Below are positions 16,129 through 24,544 of a stretch of 44,222 nucleotides of DNA, piece after piece. The notes beneath the pieces are model-generated. The model saw only the letters and a program-made list of their open reading frames with translations, had not been told where the DNA came from and did no database searches. The stretch is taken from IMG/VR virus record IMGVR_UViG_3300012017_001125, positions 1 through 44,222 of that record. One strand, given 5' to 3'. The stretch is from a virus. Both the position numbers and the translations under genes were made by a program. The stretch's first letter is position 1. The number at the start of each line of letters is the position of its first letter.

Positions 16129-17754
16129 TTAAGTTGCAGGAGCCGTTTCTTCTTCAGTTGTTTCCTCTCCTTCTGCAGGTTTAGCTTCTTCCGCTTCGCC
16201 TTCTTTCCCTTTTTCTTTTTTTTCTTTTGCTTTTCTTTTTAATGCCTCTTTGTTAGCATCAATATCTTGCTTAGAAATTCCTAGATATGTTTCTATAAGG
16301 AAAGCATTAGAGAAAAATGGTTTTTCCTCATCCCCCATAATACCTCCTAAAGCAGCTACCGCTTCTTTTCTTTTGTTTATTATATCAATCTCCTGATTTA
16401 ATTTAAATGGATTATCTGAGAAATAGTCAATACCTAATTGGCTCTTAAACATAAAATCGTCTTCCAATTTAGGATATTTATTTACCATTTGCAACCAAAG
16501 CGGTTTTGTTATTATTTCCTGAAACATTGATCTTAATCTTGAAATAAATTTTGCGAATCTTATTTCTTCTTTGTCTAATCCTTCTGCCCCGTTAGAATAT
16601 GGTGATGTTGTACCGCCATCTGGATTATGAAATCTTGAAGGAGGGACCTTAGATTCAAGTATAAATTTATCAAAGAAATATGCTAAAGGAGCTGGGTCAT
16701 TAAGATTTGGTCCATCTGTTGTTATAGGTTCTATGGAAGGTGTTCCGTTAACACCAGAAGGCATTAGATAATTCTTATAAAATTGTATCTTTGGTCTTCC
16801 GTCTACGCTTAATTCCCCGCTCTCATCATTTAATTGAATATCTTCTTTATAAATGCTCATTAATTCACCTAGAGTTTGCATACCTTTTTGCTGGGACTTA
16901 CTACCAATAGGAACCGTCATCTTTAATTTAAAAGAAGCATTCATTACTGACCAAATTACCCTCGTGTATTCTATAATTCTAAGAATATTGTAAGGTCTTA
17001 TTAGTCTTTCTATATAACTTACCCTAGATACTGCGTTACCCTTAGCGTACGAAATATAAATTATCTGCGGATCATAAAGAACTCTTTTTTTCTTAGGATC
17101 CTGAGGATATTGTGTCCACGTATTAACAAAAGATCCATCTATTTGTTTCTCTACACTAGGTATTAGTGTTACTGGGTCTAATTCTTTAAATCCAACTATT
17201 TCTTTACCCTTATCATCATAAATAATTTCAAAAGAAAGAAATCCATCAATTATAAATTGTCTAAAATATTGCCATGCTGTAATATCATCAGAAAATCCCC
17301 ATACGTCATATAGTTTTTTAAATACATCATATAGATCATCCTTTAACTTTTCGTTAATGTCACTGAGATCAATAAAATCAGGATATGCGAAAAAATTAGC
17401 AGGATCATAAGAAATAGACTCGTCACATATAGTATCTAAAATCCATTCTATTTCAGGATTAAGAGAAAACTTTCTTAAGTATTCCCTTTTGCCCTTATAA
17501 TCCTTATCGAAATATCCAATAAATTGTCTGGATGATATATCCTGCTTAGCAAGAGTCCAGAGCATGCTTTCGTCCTCTACGTTGGATTTATTCTTATTTA
17601 AAAATGATGCCTCGGTTACCCCAACAGCTTGAGAGTTACGTATGACCATGTCATCGTATTTCATACCGAAGGTACTTAACTTTCTTACGGAATCCCGGAT
17701 TCTCTGTATAACAGGAGTTTGTCCAGGATTATTATTTTCAACAAATCCAGCCAT
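16129..17754 (-). CDS. 20: Portal protein, gp20-like, first of two paralogues
   Basis: The same gp20 landmarks as in the adjacent gene are present: FKELDPVTLIPSVEK, IIYISYAKGNAVSRVSYIER, YNILRIIEYTRVIWSVMNAS and KEEIRFAKFISRLRSMFQEI. The two proteins align almost end to end (541 and 536 aa). They differ most in the N-terminal 40 residues, around residues 330-380, and in the acidic C-terminal tail (here EEAKPAEGEETTEEETAPAT). Only 22 bases separate the genes, so they are co-expressed. Whether both enter one dodecameric ring is not known. Genes for gp4 and gp55 homologues lie just upstream. Confidence 0.93.
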   Translation of the reverse strand: MAGFVENNNPGQTPVIQRIRDSVRKLSTFGMKYDDMVIRNSQAVGVTEASFLNKNKSNVEDESMLWTLAKQDISSRQFIGYFDKDYKGKREYLRKFSLNPEIEWILDTICDESISYDPANFFAYPDFIDLSDINEKLKDDLYDVFKKLYDVWGFSDDITAWQYFRQFIIDGFLSFEIIYDDKGKEIVGFKELDPVTLIPSVEKQIDGSFVNTWTQYPQDPKKKRVLYDPQIIYISYAKGNAVSRVSYIERLIRPYNILRIIEYTRVIWSVMNASFKLKMTVPIGSKSQQKGMQTLGELMSIYKEDIQLNDESGELSVDGRPKIQFYKNYLMPSGVNGTPSIEPITTDGPNLNDPAPLAYFFDKFILESKVPPSRFHNPDGGTTSPYSNGAEGLDKEEIRFAKFISRLRSMFQEIITKPLWLQMVNKYPKLEDDFMFKSQLGIDYFSDNPFKLNQEIDIINKRKEAVAALGGIMGDEEKPFFSNAFLIETYLGISKQDIDANKEALKRKAKEKKEKGKEGEAEEAKPAEGEETTEEETAPAT

Positions 17755-17772
17755 TTCTAATTATAGATTGAA

Positions 17773-18378
17773 TTATAGTTTTAATTTCGATTCATATTCA
17801 CTATATATCCCAGATAATTTTAAGCCCTCTATTAAATTAACGGTTAAATATGGTATTCTGATCCAATCCTTGTAAACAATTGATCCCATATTCTTCATAA
17901 AGGATGTTTTAAATCCAAAAAGAGATGATTTATATCCAGTTCCTTTTAAAATTTTATTTAATTCAGTATCTTTTAAATTTAAAGGAGATGGTATTCCACC
18001 TTTTGATTCGGTAATATCATTATCTTTTAACGTTTGCTCAAATAAATCAGAGATTGTACTTATAATCTCTATTCTATATTTTGTGGGGGTAGTTACTAAA
18101 TCTATTCCTTTCATTATTTTAAACCCACCAGATTCAAAAAAATCAGTACATAAAATTACAGGAAATCTATCTATAAACTTTCTTTCCTTGCTAATTTTAG
18201 AATCAGTTAAATAATTAAAATAGTAGATTTTACCAGGTATTATGGAAATCGGCTGAGTCATAAATCTTTTATTATTCTTAAAATAATCTTTTAAGAAGTA
18301 TTCATCAGTCTGTTTAAAGATATCCTTCCCGCCTTTTATATTATTACGGTATTCTAAAATTAACTCCTTAAAACTCAT
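17773..18378 (-). CDS. Hypothetical 201 aa protein beside gp4 and portal genes
   Basis: I do not recognise the family. The segment SIIPGKIYYFNYLTDSKISK near residues 45-64, followed by DRFPVILC, resembles an opening seen in some T4-like phage structural proteins, but I cannot name it. The central part is basic and ends with a hydrophobic PYLTVNLIEGLKLSGIY. The gene overlaps the gp4-like gene by four bases (ATGA) and is followed 18 bases later by the portal pair, so it probably acts in head assembly or completion. The start is ATG at 18378. Confidence 0.65.
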   Translation of the reverse strand: MSFKELILEYRNNIKGGKDIFKQTDEYFLKDYFKNNKRFMTQPISIIPGKIYYFNYLTDSKISKERKFIDRFPVILCTDFFESGGFKIMKGIDLVTTPTKYRIEIISTISDLFEQTLKDNDITESKGGIPSPLNLKDTELNKILKGTGYKSSLFGFKTSFMKNMGSIVYKDWIRIPYLTVNLIEGLKLSGIYSEYESKLKL

Positions 18379-18860
18379 TTGCTTTTAAAAAGAAAGTTTT
18401 CGTCTATTACACCAAATTTAAATCCTCTTTTTAATGCCCATTCTTTTGCTGCCTTAAATTTTGACTGATTCGTTATCCAAATTTGCATATTTCTGTTGTA
18501 AGATTTTAGCTTACTAAGAGTATTTACCCCTTCATATATAGGTTTTTTTGTCTGTTTTTCTGGTTTTATCTCAATGATCCAATCCTGTTCTTCCCCGTTT
18601 TCTTTTAATGCTTTTATATAGAAATCGACATTATATTTATGATCTTTCTTATCTAATGGATTATAATAATCTATCGATACTGGTTCTGAGCTCCATTTTA
18701 AAATTGATTCGTTAGTATCACAATAGGTACAAAATCTATATTCCCAAGAGGATCTATATATAATATTGTGTATATCTCCTATATATTTTTCAGGATTTCT
18801 TGGTTCATATTTACCTGACCGATATTCCCCGTTAGGTTTTACTTTCTTAATATCAACCAT
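18375..18860 (-). CDS. 4: Head completion protein, gp4-like
   Basis: Residues 16-40 (GKYEPRNPEKYIGDIHNIIY, then RSSWE) match the T4 gp4 opening GKWVPKNISKYRGDPKKITYRSNWE. The later WSSEPVSIDYYNP and DWIIEIKPEKQT correspond to T4 WGSETAVIPYFCN and FFIEIKPKKET. The IEIKP element and the restriction-endonuclease-like fold are typical of gp4 (also called gp50), which is needed to complete the head after packaging. Length 161 aa compares with 150 in T4. It lies between the gp55-like sigma gene and the portal genes. Confidence 0.9.
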   Translation of the reverse strand: MVDIKKVKPNGEYRSGKYEPRNPEKYIGDIHNIIYRSSWEYRFCTYCDTNESILKWSSEPVSIDYYNPLDKKDHKYNVDFYIKALKENGEEQDWIIEIKPEKQTKKPIYEGVNTLSKLKSYNRNMQIWITNQSKFKAAKEWALKRGFKFGVIDENFLFKSK

Positions 18861-18871
18861 TAAAAATAATT

Positions 18872-19234
18872 TTATACGTTATATGTATTATTATCACCCG
18901 TAATATAGCTAAATGGTATAGTTCTTGGGCTTTTAGGCGGATGTATTTTTTTCCACCCTTTAGCAAAACCATTCTTAGCTATTTGCGTGAAATATGCAAA
19001 CGGGTTATTTGATTTATCCGGATTGAATCTATTCCAATACTTACAAAGATCCTCCATTGCAAAAGCCATGCAATCTTCTCTGTCCTCTGGGTCTTTATAT
19101 GACATTTTTTTAGATATGCCATTTATCATTAAATTAAACATATAAATTGTATCCGGTGTTAAATGTCCTTTTTGTTTAGATTCCACTACCGCTATCAATA
19201 ATTCGCTATTTTTTACATATTCTTTAGCCATCAA
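18872..19234 (-). CDS. 55: Late-transcription sigma factor, gp55-like
   Basis: The opening YVKNSELLIAVVESKQKGHL followed by MINGISKKM and EDREDCMAFAMEDLCKYWNR aligns with T4 gp55 YVNNKELLQAIIDWK, IAEGLSKRF and SWKQEMIADGIEASIKGL. NPFAYFTQIAKNGFAKGWKK corresponds to T4 [20 protein letters not shown]. gp55 is a minimal sigma that directs host polymerase to TATAAATA-type late promoters. This protein is 120 aa against 185, so it keeps the sigma-region-2-like core but has a shorter C-terminus. The GATATATA motif found upstream of other genes is the natural candidate target. The first two codons are both ATG; either could start. Confidence 0.85.
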   Translation of the reverse strand: MMAKEYVKNSELLIAVVESKQKGHLTPDTIYMFNLMINGISKKMSYKDPEDREDCMAFAMEDLCKYWNRFNPDKSNNPFAYFTQIAKNGFAKGWKKIHPPKSPRTIPFSYITGDNNTYNV

Positions 19235-19293
19235 TATTTAATTATTTTTGTTTGTTTGTTATCTATTCTACCGATAAAACACGGAAAGATTTC
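19235..19293 (-). other. Upstream region of the gp55-like gene
   Basis: The stretch lacks the GATATATA motif. The minus strand carries GTGTTTTATCGGTAGAATAG some 40 bases before the start, which could be a promoter of another class (host or ECF-type), but I see no repeat of it elsewhere. The gene lies just after a terminator, so it needs its own promoter. Confidence 0.3.
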
Positions 19294-19323
19294 AAAAAAA
19301 ATGTAGTCCTATTTGAACTACAT
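19294..19323 (-). terminator. Intrinsic terminator after the 74 aa gene
   Basis: Arms 19301-19307 (ATGTAGT) and 19317-19323 (ACTACAT) pair around a nine-base loop, and on the minus strand the stem runs into eight T (19301-19294). It follows the stop of the small acidic gene by about 22 bases and separates it from the gp55-like gene. Confidence 0.85.
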
Positions 19324-19345
19324 CCCTTTGTGTTTTTTATGATAA

Positions 19346-19570
19346 TTATTCTTTTTCTTCCTCCGTTTCTTCTTCTTCTTTCTCTGTTATTTCTTTACCC
19401 GTTGGTGCTTTACTTAAAGTGCCTTTAGATGATTGTATAAAAGAAGCTCCTGGCTTGTTTTGGTTTTCCGCCTTGGGCGCAAAATAGAAGTTCCGACTAA
19501 GATTTTTTTTTACATCGGCGTTTTCCTCGTTAATATATGAGAAAAAATCAAGAATTTTATTTGATGACAT
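19346..19570 (-). CDS. Small acidic protein with a possible prohead leader
   Basis: I do not recognise this 74 aa protein. The first 20 residues (MSSNKILDFFSYINEENADV) form a hydrophobic helix ending in Tyr-Ile-Asn-Glu, which fits the Leu/Ile-X-Glu cleavage rule of prohead proteases. The middle is Asn/Pro/Lys-rich (APKAENQNKPGASF) and the end is a run of Glu with Thr and Lys. It follows the 931 aa gene by 11 bases and is the last gene before a terminator. It may be a packaged internal protein, but this rests on the leader only. Confidence 0.65.
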   Translation of the reverse strand: MSSNKILDFFSYINEENADVKKNLSRNFYFAPKAENQNKPGASFIQSSKGTLSKAPTGKEITEKEEEETEEEKE

Positions 19571-19581
19571 ATCTTAAATTA

Positions 19582-22377
19582 TTATTCTTCATTATTCATA
19601 GTTGAATTATATCCATGTAAAGAATCCATCTTTATATCAATCGTTCCTTTGTGGTCTCCAGGGGCTTTAGAAAATCCATGTCCTTTTGAAAAATTAGTTA
19701 AAAGCTTCTTCTGATCTGATAAAGACATTTCTGATTTATTAAGTCTGTTTCCGTTTCCACTTAAAATACCAAAATTTTCTTTAACCTCTTCTTCGGAATC
19801 ATCATCTTCAGCTGAATCCGAATTATCCTCTGCCGCTTGACTGAGTGCTTCCTCTAAATCGGTAATTTCACTTATTAAAAAATCTGATGTTTTTCCAGTA
19901 TCTAAAAGAACTGTATATCTTCCAGATGTAGCATCTATTGAAATTATCTTACCAGTATCACCGGATTCTTTAACTTTAATAAAATCACCAATGTTAAATT
20001 TCTCATCCTCGAAAATTTCTAAAGAATTTTCTAATTCTATAGTTGATTCGGATGAAGATATTTCTAGATTAATTTGGTTCCATTTTTCCCTAAGAAATAT
20101 AAGTTCTCCCTCTAAAAGTTTTTTAGCTTTCATAATCTCAGGAGAAGCAGAATACAAAGGATTATTTGACATTAAAGATTCCAATTTGTTTATTTGTTCT
20201 TCAACTTTAGAAATATTCCCGATAACTTTATCTCTATCATTTACCATGATAGATTTAATCTTATTTTCTCCAACTAAAAATTCGGTTAATCCTTCGGAAA
20301 TATCATATCTCATAAATTCTTTAACCATTGATACTGCTTGATTACCAGTAACCTTATAAATTGAGTTTTCATTCATTCCTTGGTTAATCTTTTGTAGGTA
20401 AATCTGCTTGTTCCATTTGATTAAATTAATAGCGAGTCCTTCGAATACATTAGAAGATATACTCTTAGCAAAATCAAGTTCAACTATATTTCGGTAATTT
20501 GTGTAAAGTCTCATAATATCGGAAACTACTTGAGTTTCATTTACTGCAAAATACGTAGCTGATTCTAATCCCAATATTTTAGCTAAGCCCGAAGGATCAC
20601 TAAATCTGAGTTTTCTTTTCCCTAAATAAACCGATACTTCTTCTCCTTCTTCTATAATTCTAACCGTACTCTTACCTATTTGAATAAAAATTCCTTCCTC
20701 GTTAATTCTAACGTAAGGCTTATTAAAAGATTCTATTAATTGAATATAATCGCTAGATAGTCCAGTAACTTCTTTCTTTGTTAATTTCTTAATTGCTGCA
20801 GAATTAGACTCAAAAACATTTCCACCTAGATAGAAAATAGATTTATCACTTCCTAACATAACAGGAGAGAAAACTTTATATACACTAGATTCGCCTTGAG
20901 CTATACTAGGAATTTGTAATTTTCTATTATCATTATTTTCATTAAGATTTATAAAGTTAATTAGGTTTCTAACCACTGGATTAAATGACCATCTAGAAAT
21001 ATTCTTAACCAATAGAGCATTTGATTTACTCTCCAAAATTAACCACTCATTAAGAGTATCACTAAGATCGGAATAGAAAGCAGAGCTACCTGAATTTTTA
21101 ATTGTCTCAATAACTTTAGAGACTTCTATTTCTCTTGAAAGTACTTCTAATTTTTCAGTAAGCCCGTGGGAAACAGATTTAACTGTATCATCCCAGTTTA
21201 GCGGCTGAATGTCATTTAAAAAATTATGAATTAATGCAAATTCGGGTATTTTATTATTTATTATAAGATTCCGGTATTGCTCACATATAATTCTAGCTTT
21301 AGGGTAGGTATAAATAGATGTTGTTTTTATCATATCTATAGATTCTAATATCCCAAGATTGTTAACCTCGTTAGATTTTATAAACTCTTGAGCTGCTCCG
21401 TCAATTGAGCTTATACTATCAAGTTCGCTCAGGAAGGATGCCTCTTCGTTGAAGAATTTATTACTTATTTCCTGATAAAATAATTTTGCTTGGTCAAGTA
21501 ATGATTTCTTAGGAACTGCTAAGAAAAAAATTTCCATTATTTTTTTTAGAGTATTGATACCAACTATACCGTCCGGTGTTAATTTATATTTTTTCTGGAA
21601 AGCTTTAACTGCATATAATAAGGAGTCACCAAAAATACCATCAATAGGTTTAACCCCTAAGTATTTTTGTAATTCTTTTACTCTTTCTCCTTTATCTCCC
21701 TTTTTTAATGGCTTATAAGCTTTCTCTATTGCAGCTTTATCCGTTAATGCTTCATTTACAAAGGATTCATCTTCGTTGCAGAATTTATCCCTTATCATCC
21801 CATAAAATAATGATGCTTGGTCAGCTAATGATTTATCAGGAACTAATGCATGAAAAATTTCTATTATTTTTTTTAGAGTATCAATACCAACTATACCGTC
21901 CGGTGTTAATTTATTTTTTTTCTGGAAAGCTTTAACCGTAGATACCAAAGATTCACCAAAAATACCATCAATGGGTTTAACACCTAAGTATATTTGTAAT
22001 TCTTTTACCTTTTGTCCTTTATCCCCCTTTTTTAATGGTTTAAAAGCTTTATCTATTGCAGCAGGATCCGTTAATGCTTCATTTATGGTGCCGTATGAAC
22101 CAGAATTACCTAACGTTTTATTATTATTTATTCCACCCCAAGACTCCATTATGGAATCTGCAACTTTTCTAGAAGCTTCCATTTCTTCATTCCTTATAGC
22201 ATCAAAATGTGTTTGAATTTTGTTTTCGGTGTCATCGGATATATTATGATTCTCTAAAGATTCAATTAATAGATCTTTAGAAACGGATCCCCCGTTAATG
22301 AAGTTTTCACAAAGGGCTTTAACCTCCGATGATTTTGTTATGTTTTTTAGCTTTTTTACTTGGTTTAAGAATTCCAT
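19582..22377 (-). CDS. 931 aa protein with two peptidoglycan-binding domains
   Basis: Two PG_binding_1-like domains lie at residues 113-173 and 222-282, each with KPLKKGDKG, VKELQ, YLGVKPIDGIFG and KLTPDGIVGI, the usual three-helix cell-wall-binding fold. They sit in two tandem 109-residue units (101-209, 210-318). No lysozyme, amidase or peptidase motif is evident. Residues 320-780 are helical and unknown. Residues 800-830 (FNIGDFIKVKESGDTGKIIS) look like a KOW/SH3-like barrel, followed by a very acidic stretch and a conserved-looking end. INE and VNE precede each duplicated unit, so the protein might be cleaved in the prohead. I infer a virion protein that docks on peptidoglycan during entry. 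A GATATATA promoter is 22 bases upstream. Confidence 0.75.
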   Translation of the reverse strand: MEFLNQVKKLKNITKSSEVKALCENFINGGSVSKDLLIESLENHNISDDTENKIQTHFDAIRNEEMEASRKVADSIMESWGGINNNKTLGNSGSYGTINEALTDPAAIDKAFKPLKKGDKGQKVKELQIYLGVKPIDGIFGESLVSTVKAFQKKNKLTPDGIVGIDTLKKIIEIFHALVPDKSLADQASLFYGMIRDKFCNEDESFVNEALTDKAAIEKAYKPLKKGDKGERVKELQKYLGVKPIDGIFGDSLLYAVKAFQKKYKLTPDGIVGINTLKKIMEIFFLAVPKKSLLDQAKLFYQEISNKFFNEEASFLSELDSISSIDGAAQEFIKSNEVNNLGILESIDMIKTTSIYTYPKARIICEQYRNLIINNKIPEFALIHNFLNDIQPLNWDDTVKSVSHGLTEKLEVLSREIEVSKVIETIKNSGSSAFYSDLSDTLNEWLILESKSNALLVKNISRWSFNPVVRNLINFINLNENNDNRKLQIPSIAQGESSVYKVFSPVMLGSDKSIFYLGGNVFESNSAAIKKLTKKEVTGLSSDYIQLIESFNKPYVRINEEGIFIQIGKSTVRIIEEGEEVSVYLGKRKLRFSDPSGLAKILGLESATYFAVNETQVVSDIMRLYTNYRNIVELDFAKSISSNVFEGLAINLIKWNKQIYLQKINQGMNENSIYKVTGNQAVSMVKEFMRYDISEGLTEFLVGENKIKSIMVNDRDKVIGNISKVEEQINKLESLMSNNPLYSASPEIMKAKKLLEGELIFLREKWNQINLEISSSESTIELENSLEIFEDEKFNIGDFIKVKESGDTGKIISIDATSGRYTVLLDTGKTSDFLISEITDLEEALSQAAEDNSDSAEDDDSEEEVKENFGILSGNGNRLNKSEMSLSDQKKLLTNFSKGHGFSKAPGDHKGTIDIKMDSLHGYNSTMNNEE
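21424..22077 (-). repeat. Tandem 327-bp duplication (2 x 109 residues)
   Basis: Units 22077-21751 and 21750-21424 encode residues 101-209 and 210-318 of the 931 aa protein. Each begins with Ala-Leu-Thr-Asp after (I/V)NE and contains one peptidoglycan-binding domain. Stretches such as the coding of LTPDGIVGI are nearly identical at DNA level, so the duplication is fairly recent. Confidence 0.93.
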
Positions 22378-22395
22378 AGTTAATTTTTTTTTTCA

Positions 22396-22409
22396 GATTA
22401 TATATCCAA
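22396..22409 (-). promoter_or_regulatory. Putative late promoter (GATATATA) for the 931 aa gene
   Basis: The minus strand reads TTGGATATATAATCTG with the core ending 22 bases before the ATG at 22377. It shares TTGGATATATAA with the copy at 24549-24557. Confidence 0.7.
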
Positions 22410-22455
22410 ATTGAATATAAAACTTTTACAGTATATATTTAACTTCATACCTGTT

Positions 22456-22941
22456 TTATCTTCCGATTAGAATCTCTAATCTTATTTTTATATCAGTGTG
22501 TGGGTTACAAAAAGTAATACCTCCTTCTTGTTGGGTTGTTCCTGGTTTACTTAAGTTCCATCCCTCGTGACCGGCATCTGTTGTAGATGTTCTTTTACCA
22601 CTTAAAATCATAAGTTCCCCCATGTAATAATCTTTTCCTTGATATGTCCAATTTAAATATTTTTTAGATTCAACTACAGTATTAGGAAATATTGCCTTCA
22701 CTGCAATATATGAAACAAATCCATATTCATCGGTTACATCAGGTTGGCTTAAAAGATAACAGGAAGACTCGTTTAGTATTGCTCTATTCCTAGAAAAATT
22801 TTGTACCTCTAATGAGAGATCAGACATGCTTAAATATTGCTGAGGATTATTTGTTTCTCCTGTATCCAATACAAGATTTCCCCGATAAAATCGAAATCCC
22901 TCTAGTACTTCGTACGGACATGTTATGGGTTTTGTTGCCAT
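22456..22941 (-). CDS. Virion-like hypothetical protein, paralogue of the next gene
   Basis: I do not recognise the family. The C-terminal half (LNWTYQGKDYYMGELMILSG, later GGITFCNPHTDIKIRLEILI) matches the C-terminal half of the neighbouring 222 aa protein in order and spacing, so the two are paralogues. The protein looks beta-rich with little charge and resembles small structural or fibre-associated proteins. AILNES near residue 55 contains Leu-Asn-Glu before Ser, a possible protease site. The gene is one base from its upstream neighbour. It ends just before the promoter region of the 931 aa gene. Confidence 0.7.
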   Translation of the reverse strand: MATKPITCPYEVLEGFRFYRGNLVLDTGETNNPQQYLSMSDLSLEVQNFSRNRAILNESSCYLLSQPDVTDEYGFVSYIAVKAIFPNTVVESKKYLNWTYQGKDYYMGELMILSGKRTSTTDAGHEGWNLSKPGTTQQEGGITFCNPHTDIKIRLEILIGR

Positions 22942-22942
22942 T

Positions 22943-23611
22943 TTAATTTGCTGCTATTACTATTAACTTGACATTATAGTCAGTAGGATTGGTAAATATA
23001 AATCCACCGTTGTAGCTATTAGCACTACCAGTGTGACCATAAGTAGAAAAAGGATCAACGTCCCAGCCTCTCCACTGGGATCCGTTCTTAATTGCTCCAG
23101 TTAGGACCATAATTTCTCCCATTATATTTCTTTCGTTTGCCTTATAATCCCAGAAAAGAACCTTCTGATCTTCCGTTGTTTCTGGTAGATAATGTGCTCT
23201 TGCTATTAACATAGAAACTTCCCCAGTAGTACCATAAAAAGATCCAGGATCTAGATTTGCTGATGATCTAGGACCAATAATCATTGACACCTTCTGAAAC
23301 TCAGAAAAATTCTGGAGAGGATGGAAAAAATCAATTAGATCTAGGTAATTTAGTGTTTGCGACTGTTGTACTACCTTAAATGATTCCTTTATGAATTTTA
23401 TTTCAACAGGGTCATTGAATCTTTTAAGAGTTGCTTCAACCCTTTCTAAATCAAGTGTTATTTCCGCTATATTTGTATATCTTGTAACAAATCCTCCGGT
23501 TGATCCACCTAAAGGATCTATTGGATATGCTGCACTACCTCCCGAGAAAAATTCCGATCCAATCTCTGAAGCACTTCCTCCGTAAAAGTCATTATTTTGG
23601 TTTTCTGCCAA
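22943..23611 (-). CDS. Virion-like hypothetical protein (TTG start)
   Basis: This 222 aa protein shares with the next gene a C-terminal module: LFWDYKANERNIMGEIMVLT, a Gly-Trp pair, then GGFIFTNPTDYNVKLIVIAA. The N-terminal 45 residues are Gly/Ser-rich (GGSASEIGSEFFSGGSAAYP), and a helix with ITLDLERVEATLKRF follows. The first codon must be TTG at 23611 because no in-frame ATG occurs before about residue 105; the start reads MAENQNNDF and the leader AATAATAAATAAAC is of the usual A-rich kind. It is in a run of membrane and virion genes, so a structural role is inferred. Confidence 0.7.
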   Translation of the reverse strand: MAENQNNDFYGGSASEIGSEFFSGGSAAYPIDPLGGSTGGFVTRYTNIAEITLDLERVEATLKRFNDPVEIKFIKESFKVVQQSQTLNYLDLIDFFHPLQNFSEFQKVSMIIGPRSSANLDPGSFYGTTGEVSMLIARAHYLPETTEDQKVLFWDYKANERNIMGEIMVLTGAIKNGSQWRGWDVDPFSTYGHTGSANSYNGGFIFTNPTDYNVKLIVIAAN

Positions 23612-23620
23612 GTTTATTTA

Positions 23621-24244
23621 TTATTTTAATCTAGTAGGATCCTCGTATATAAAGTTATTCCTGTTTTTTCTGATATGATCTTGCTGTGTATTCTGGTTAT
23701 CCAAAACATCATCCTCTGTTATTATTTCTTCCTCTGCAGTATTTATAATTGCTTCATCTTCTAAGATATCTATATTTATCACATTATCTTTTGCTATTTC
23801 TTCATCTTCATCTGGTTTAATATAGTCAACTAGGGATTTAATAAATCCAAGAGCTACGAAAGGAAGAATTGCTCCACTTATTATAGATAAAGTTCTTTTC
23901 TGATAAATTAACTCCTCATCAACTAAGCCAAAAAGTTCGATCCAGGAATTAAAATTGTCTAGATGCGTATAAGCATAATATGTATTCCCCATTGCCTGCA
24001 TAGCAGTTAAAAGAATAAAAAGTGTCCAAACCATTGTTTTGTTCATTTTATCTAAAGCTATAAGACTAGCTAATGAAGCAGCAGCACCTATCTCAAAAGC
24101 AATAGCTAAAGCTATAGACAGCCATTCTGGATTAGAGAGTCTAAAAAAATCAATAACATGTATCGTAGAAATTATGGAAACAACTAAATATAGACTAACA
24201 AATGTTGTTATGATAAAACCACGAACTAAATTAATCCTTTTCAC
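23621..24244 (-). CDS. Membrane protein with four predicted helices
   Basis: Hydrophobic segments at about residues 8-30, 43-65, 70-90 and 115-138 (for example GFIITTFVSLYLVVSIISTI and LSIALAIAFEIGAAASLASL) predict a four-helix inner-membrane protein with an acidic cytoplasmic tail of about 65 residues (EDEEIAKDNVINIDILEDEA). The gene overlaps the single-helix gene before it by 14 bases, so the two are expressed together. A role in lysis, superinfection exclusion or envelope remodelling is possible; no signature decides. Confidence 0.75.
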   Translation of the reverse strand: MKRINLVRGFIITTFVSLYLVVSIISTIHVIDFFRLSNPEWLSIALAIAFEIGAAASLASLIALDKMNKTMVWTLFILLTAMQAMGNTYYAYTHLDNFNSWIELFGLVDEELIYQKRTLSIISGAILPFVALGFIKSLVDYIKPDEDEEIAKDNVINIDILEDEAIINTAEEEIITEDDVLDNQNTQQDHIRKNRNNFIYEDPTRLK

Positions 24245-24527
24245 TCCTGTTAATTTTATTTTTTATATCAGATAAAGATGATCTACCTTTATCAAAATCA
24301 TCTTCGTAAATAAGAAAATTAAACATGGTCTGGTCCATTTCATATTTAACCTGATCCCTTGTAACCATTGTATTCTGCACAGAATCAATTTTTACAGTTA
24401 TGATTTTTACATTTTTTTCGATTTTGTCTATATCTCTTCTAATGCCGCACTGTCTAAAAAAGATAATAATTATCAATAAGAGAACGATTGCCCAGTAATT
24501 TGTTTTAATTTTTTCTAATATTTTCAT
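24231..24527 (-). CDS. Single-pass membrane protein with coiled-coil
   Basis: The 98 aa protein starts MKILEKIKTNYWAIVLLLII and has one N-terminal transmembrane helix (residues 11-25) followed by FRQCGIRRDIDKIEKN and a predicted coiled-coil. The layout fits an inner-membrane-anchored protein facing the periplasm, as in spanin-like or adaptor proteins. It is the first gene of a pair with the four-helix membrane protein. A promoter motif containing a full TATAAATA lies 22 bases upstream. Confidence 0.75.
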   Translation of the reverse strand: MKILEKIKTNYWAIVLLLIIIIFFRQCGIRRDIDKIEKNVKIITVKIDSVQNTMVTRDQVKYEMDQTMFNFLIYEDDFDKGRSSLSDIKNKINRSEKD

Positions 24528-24544
24528 GATTAAACGATTTTTAC

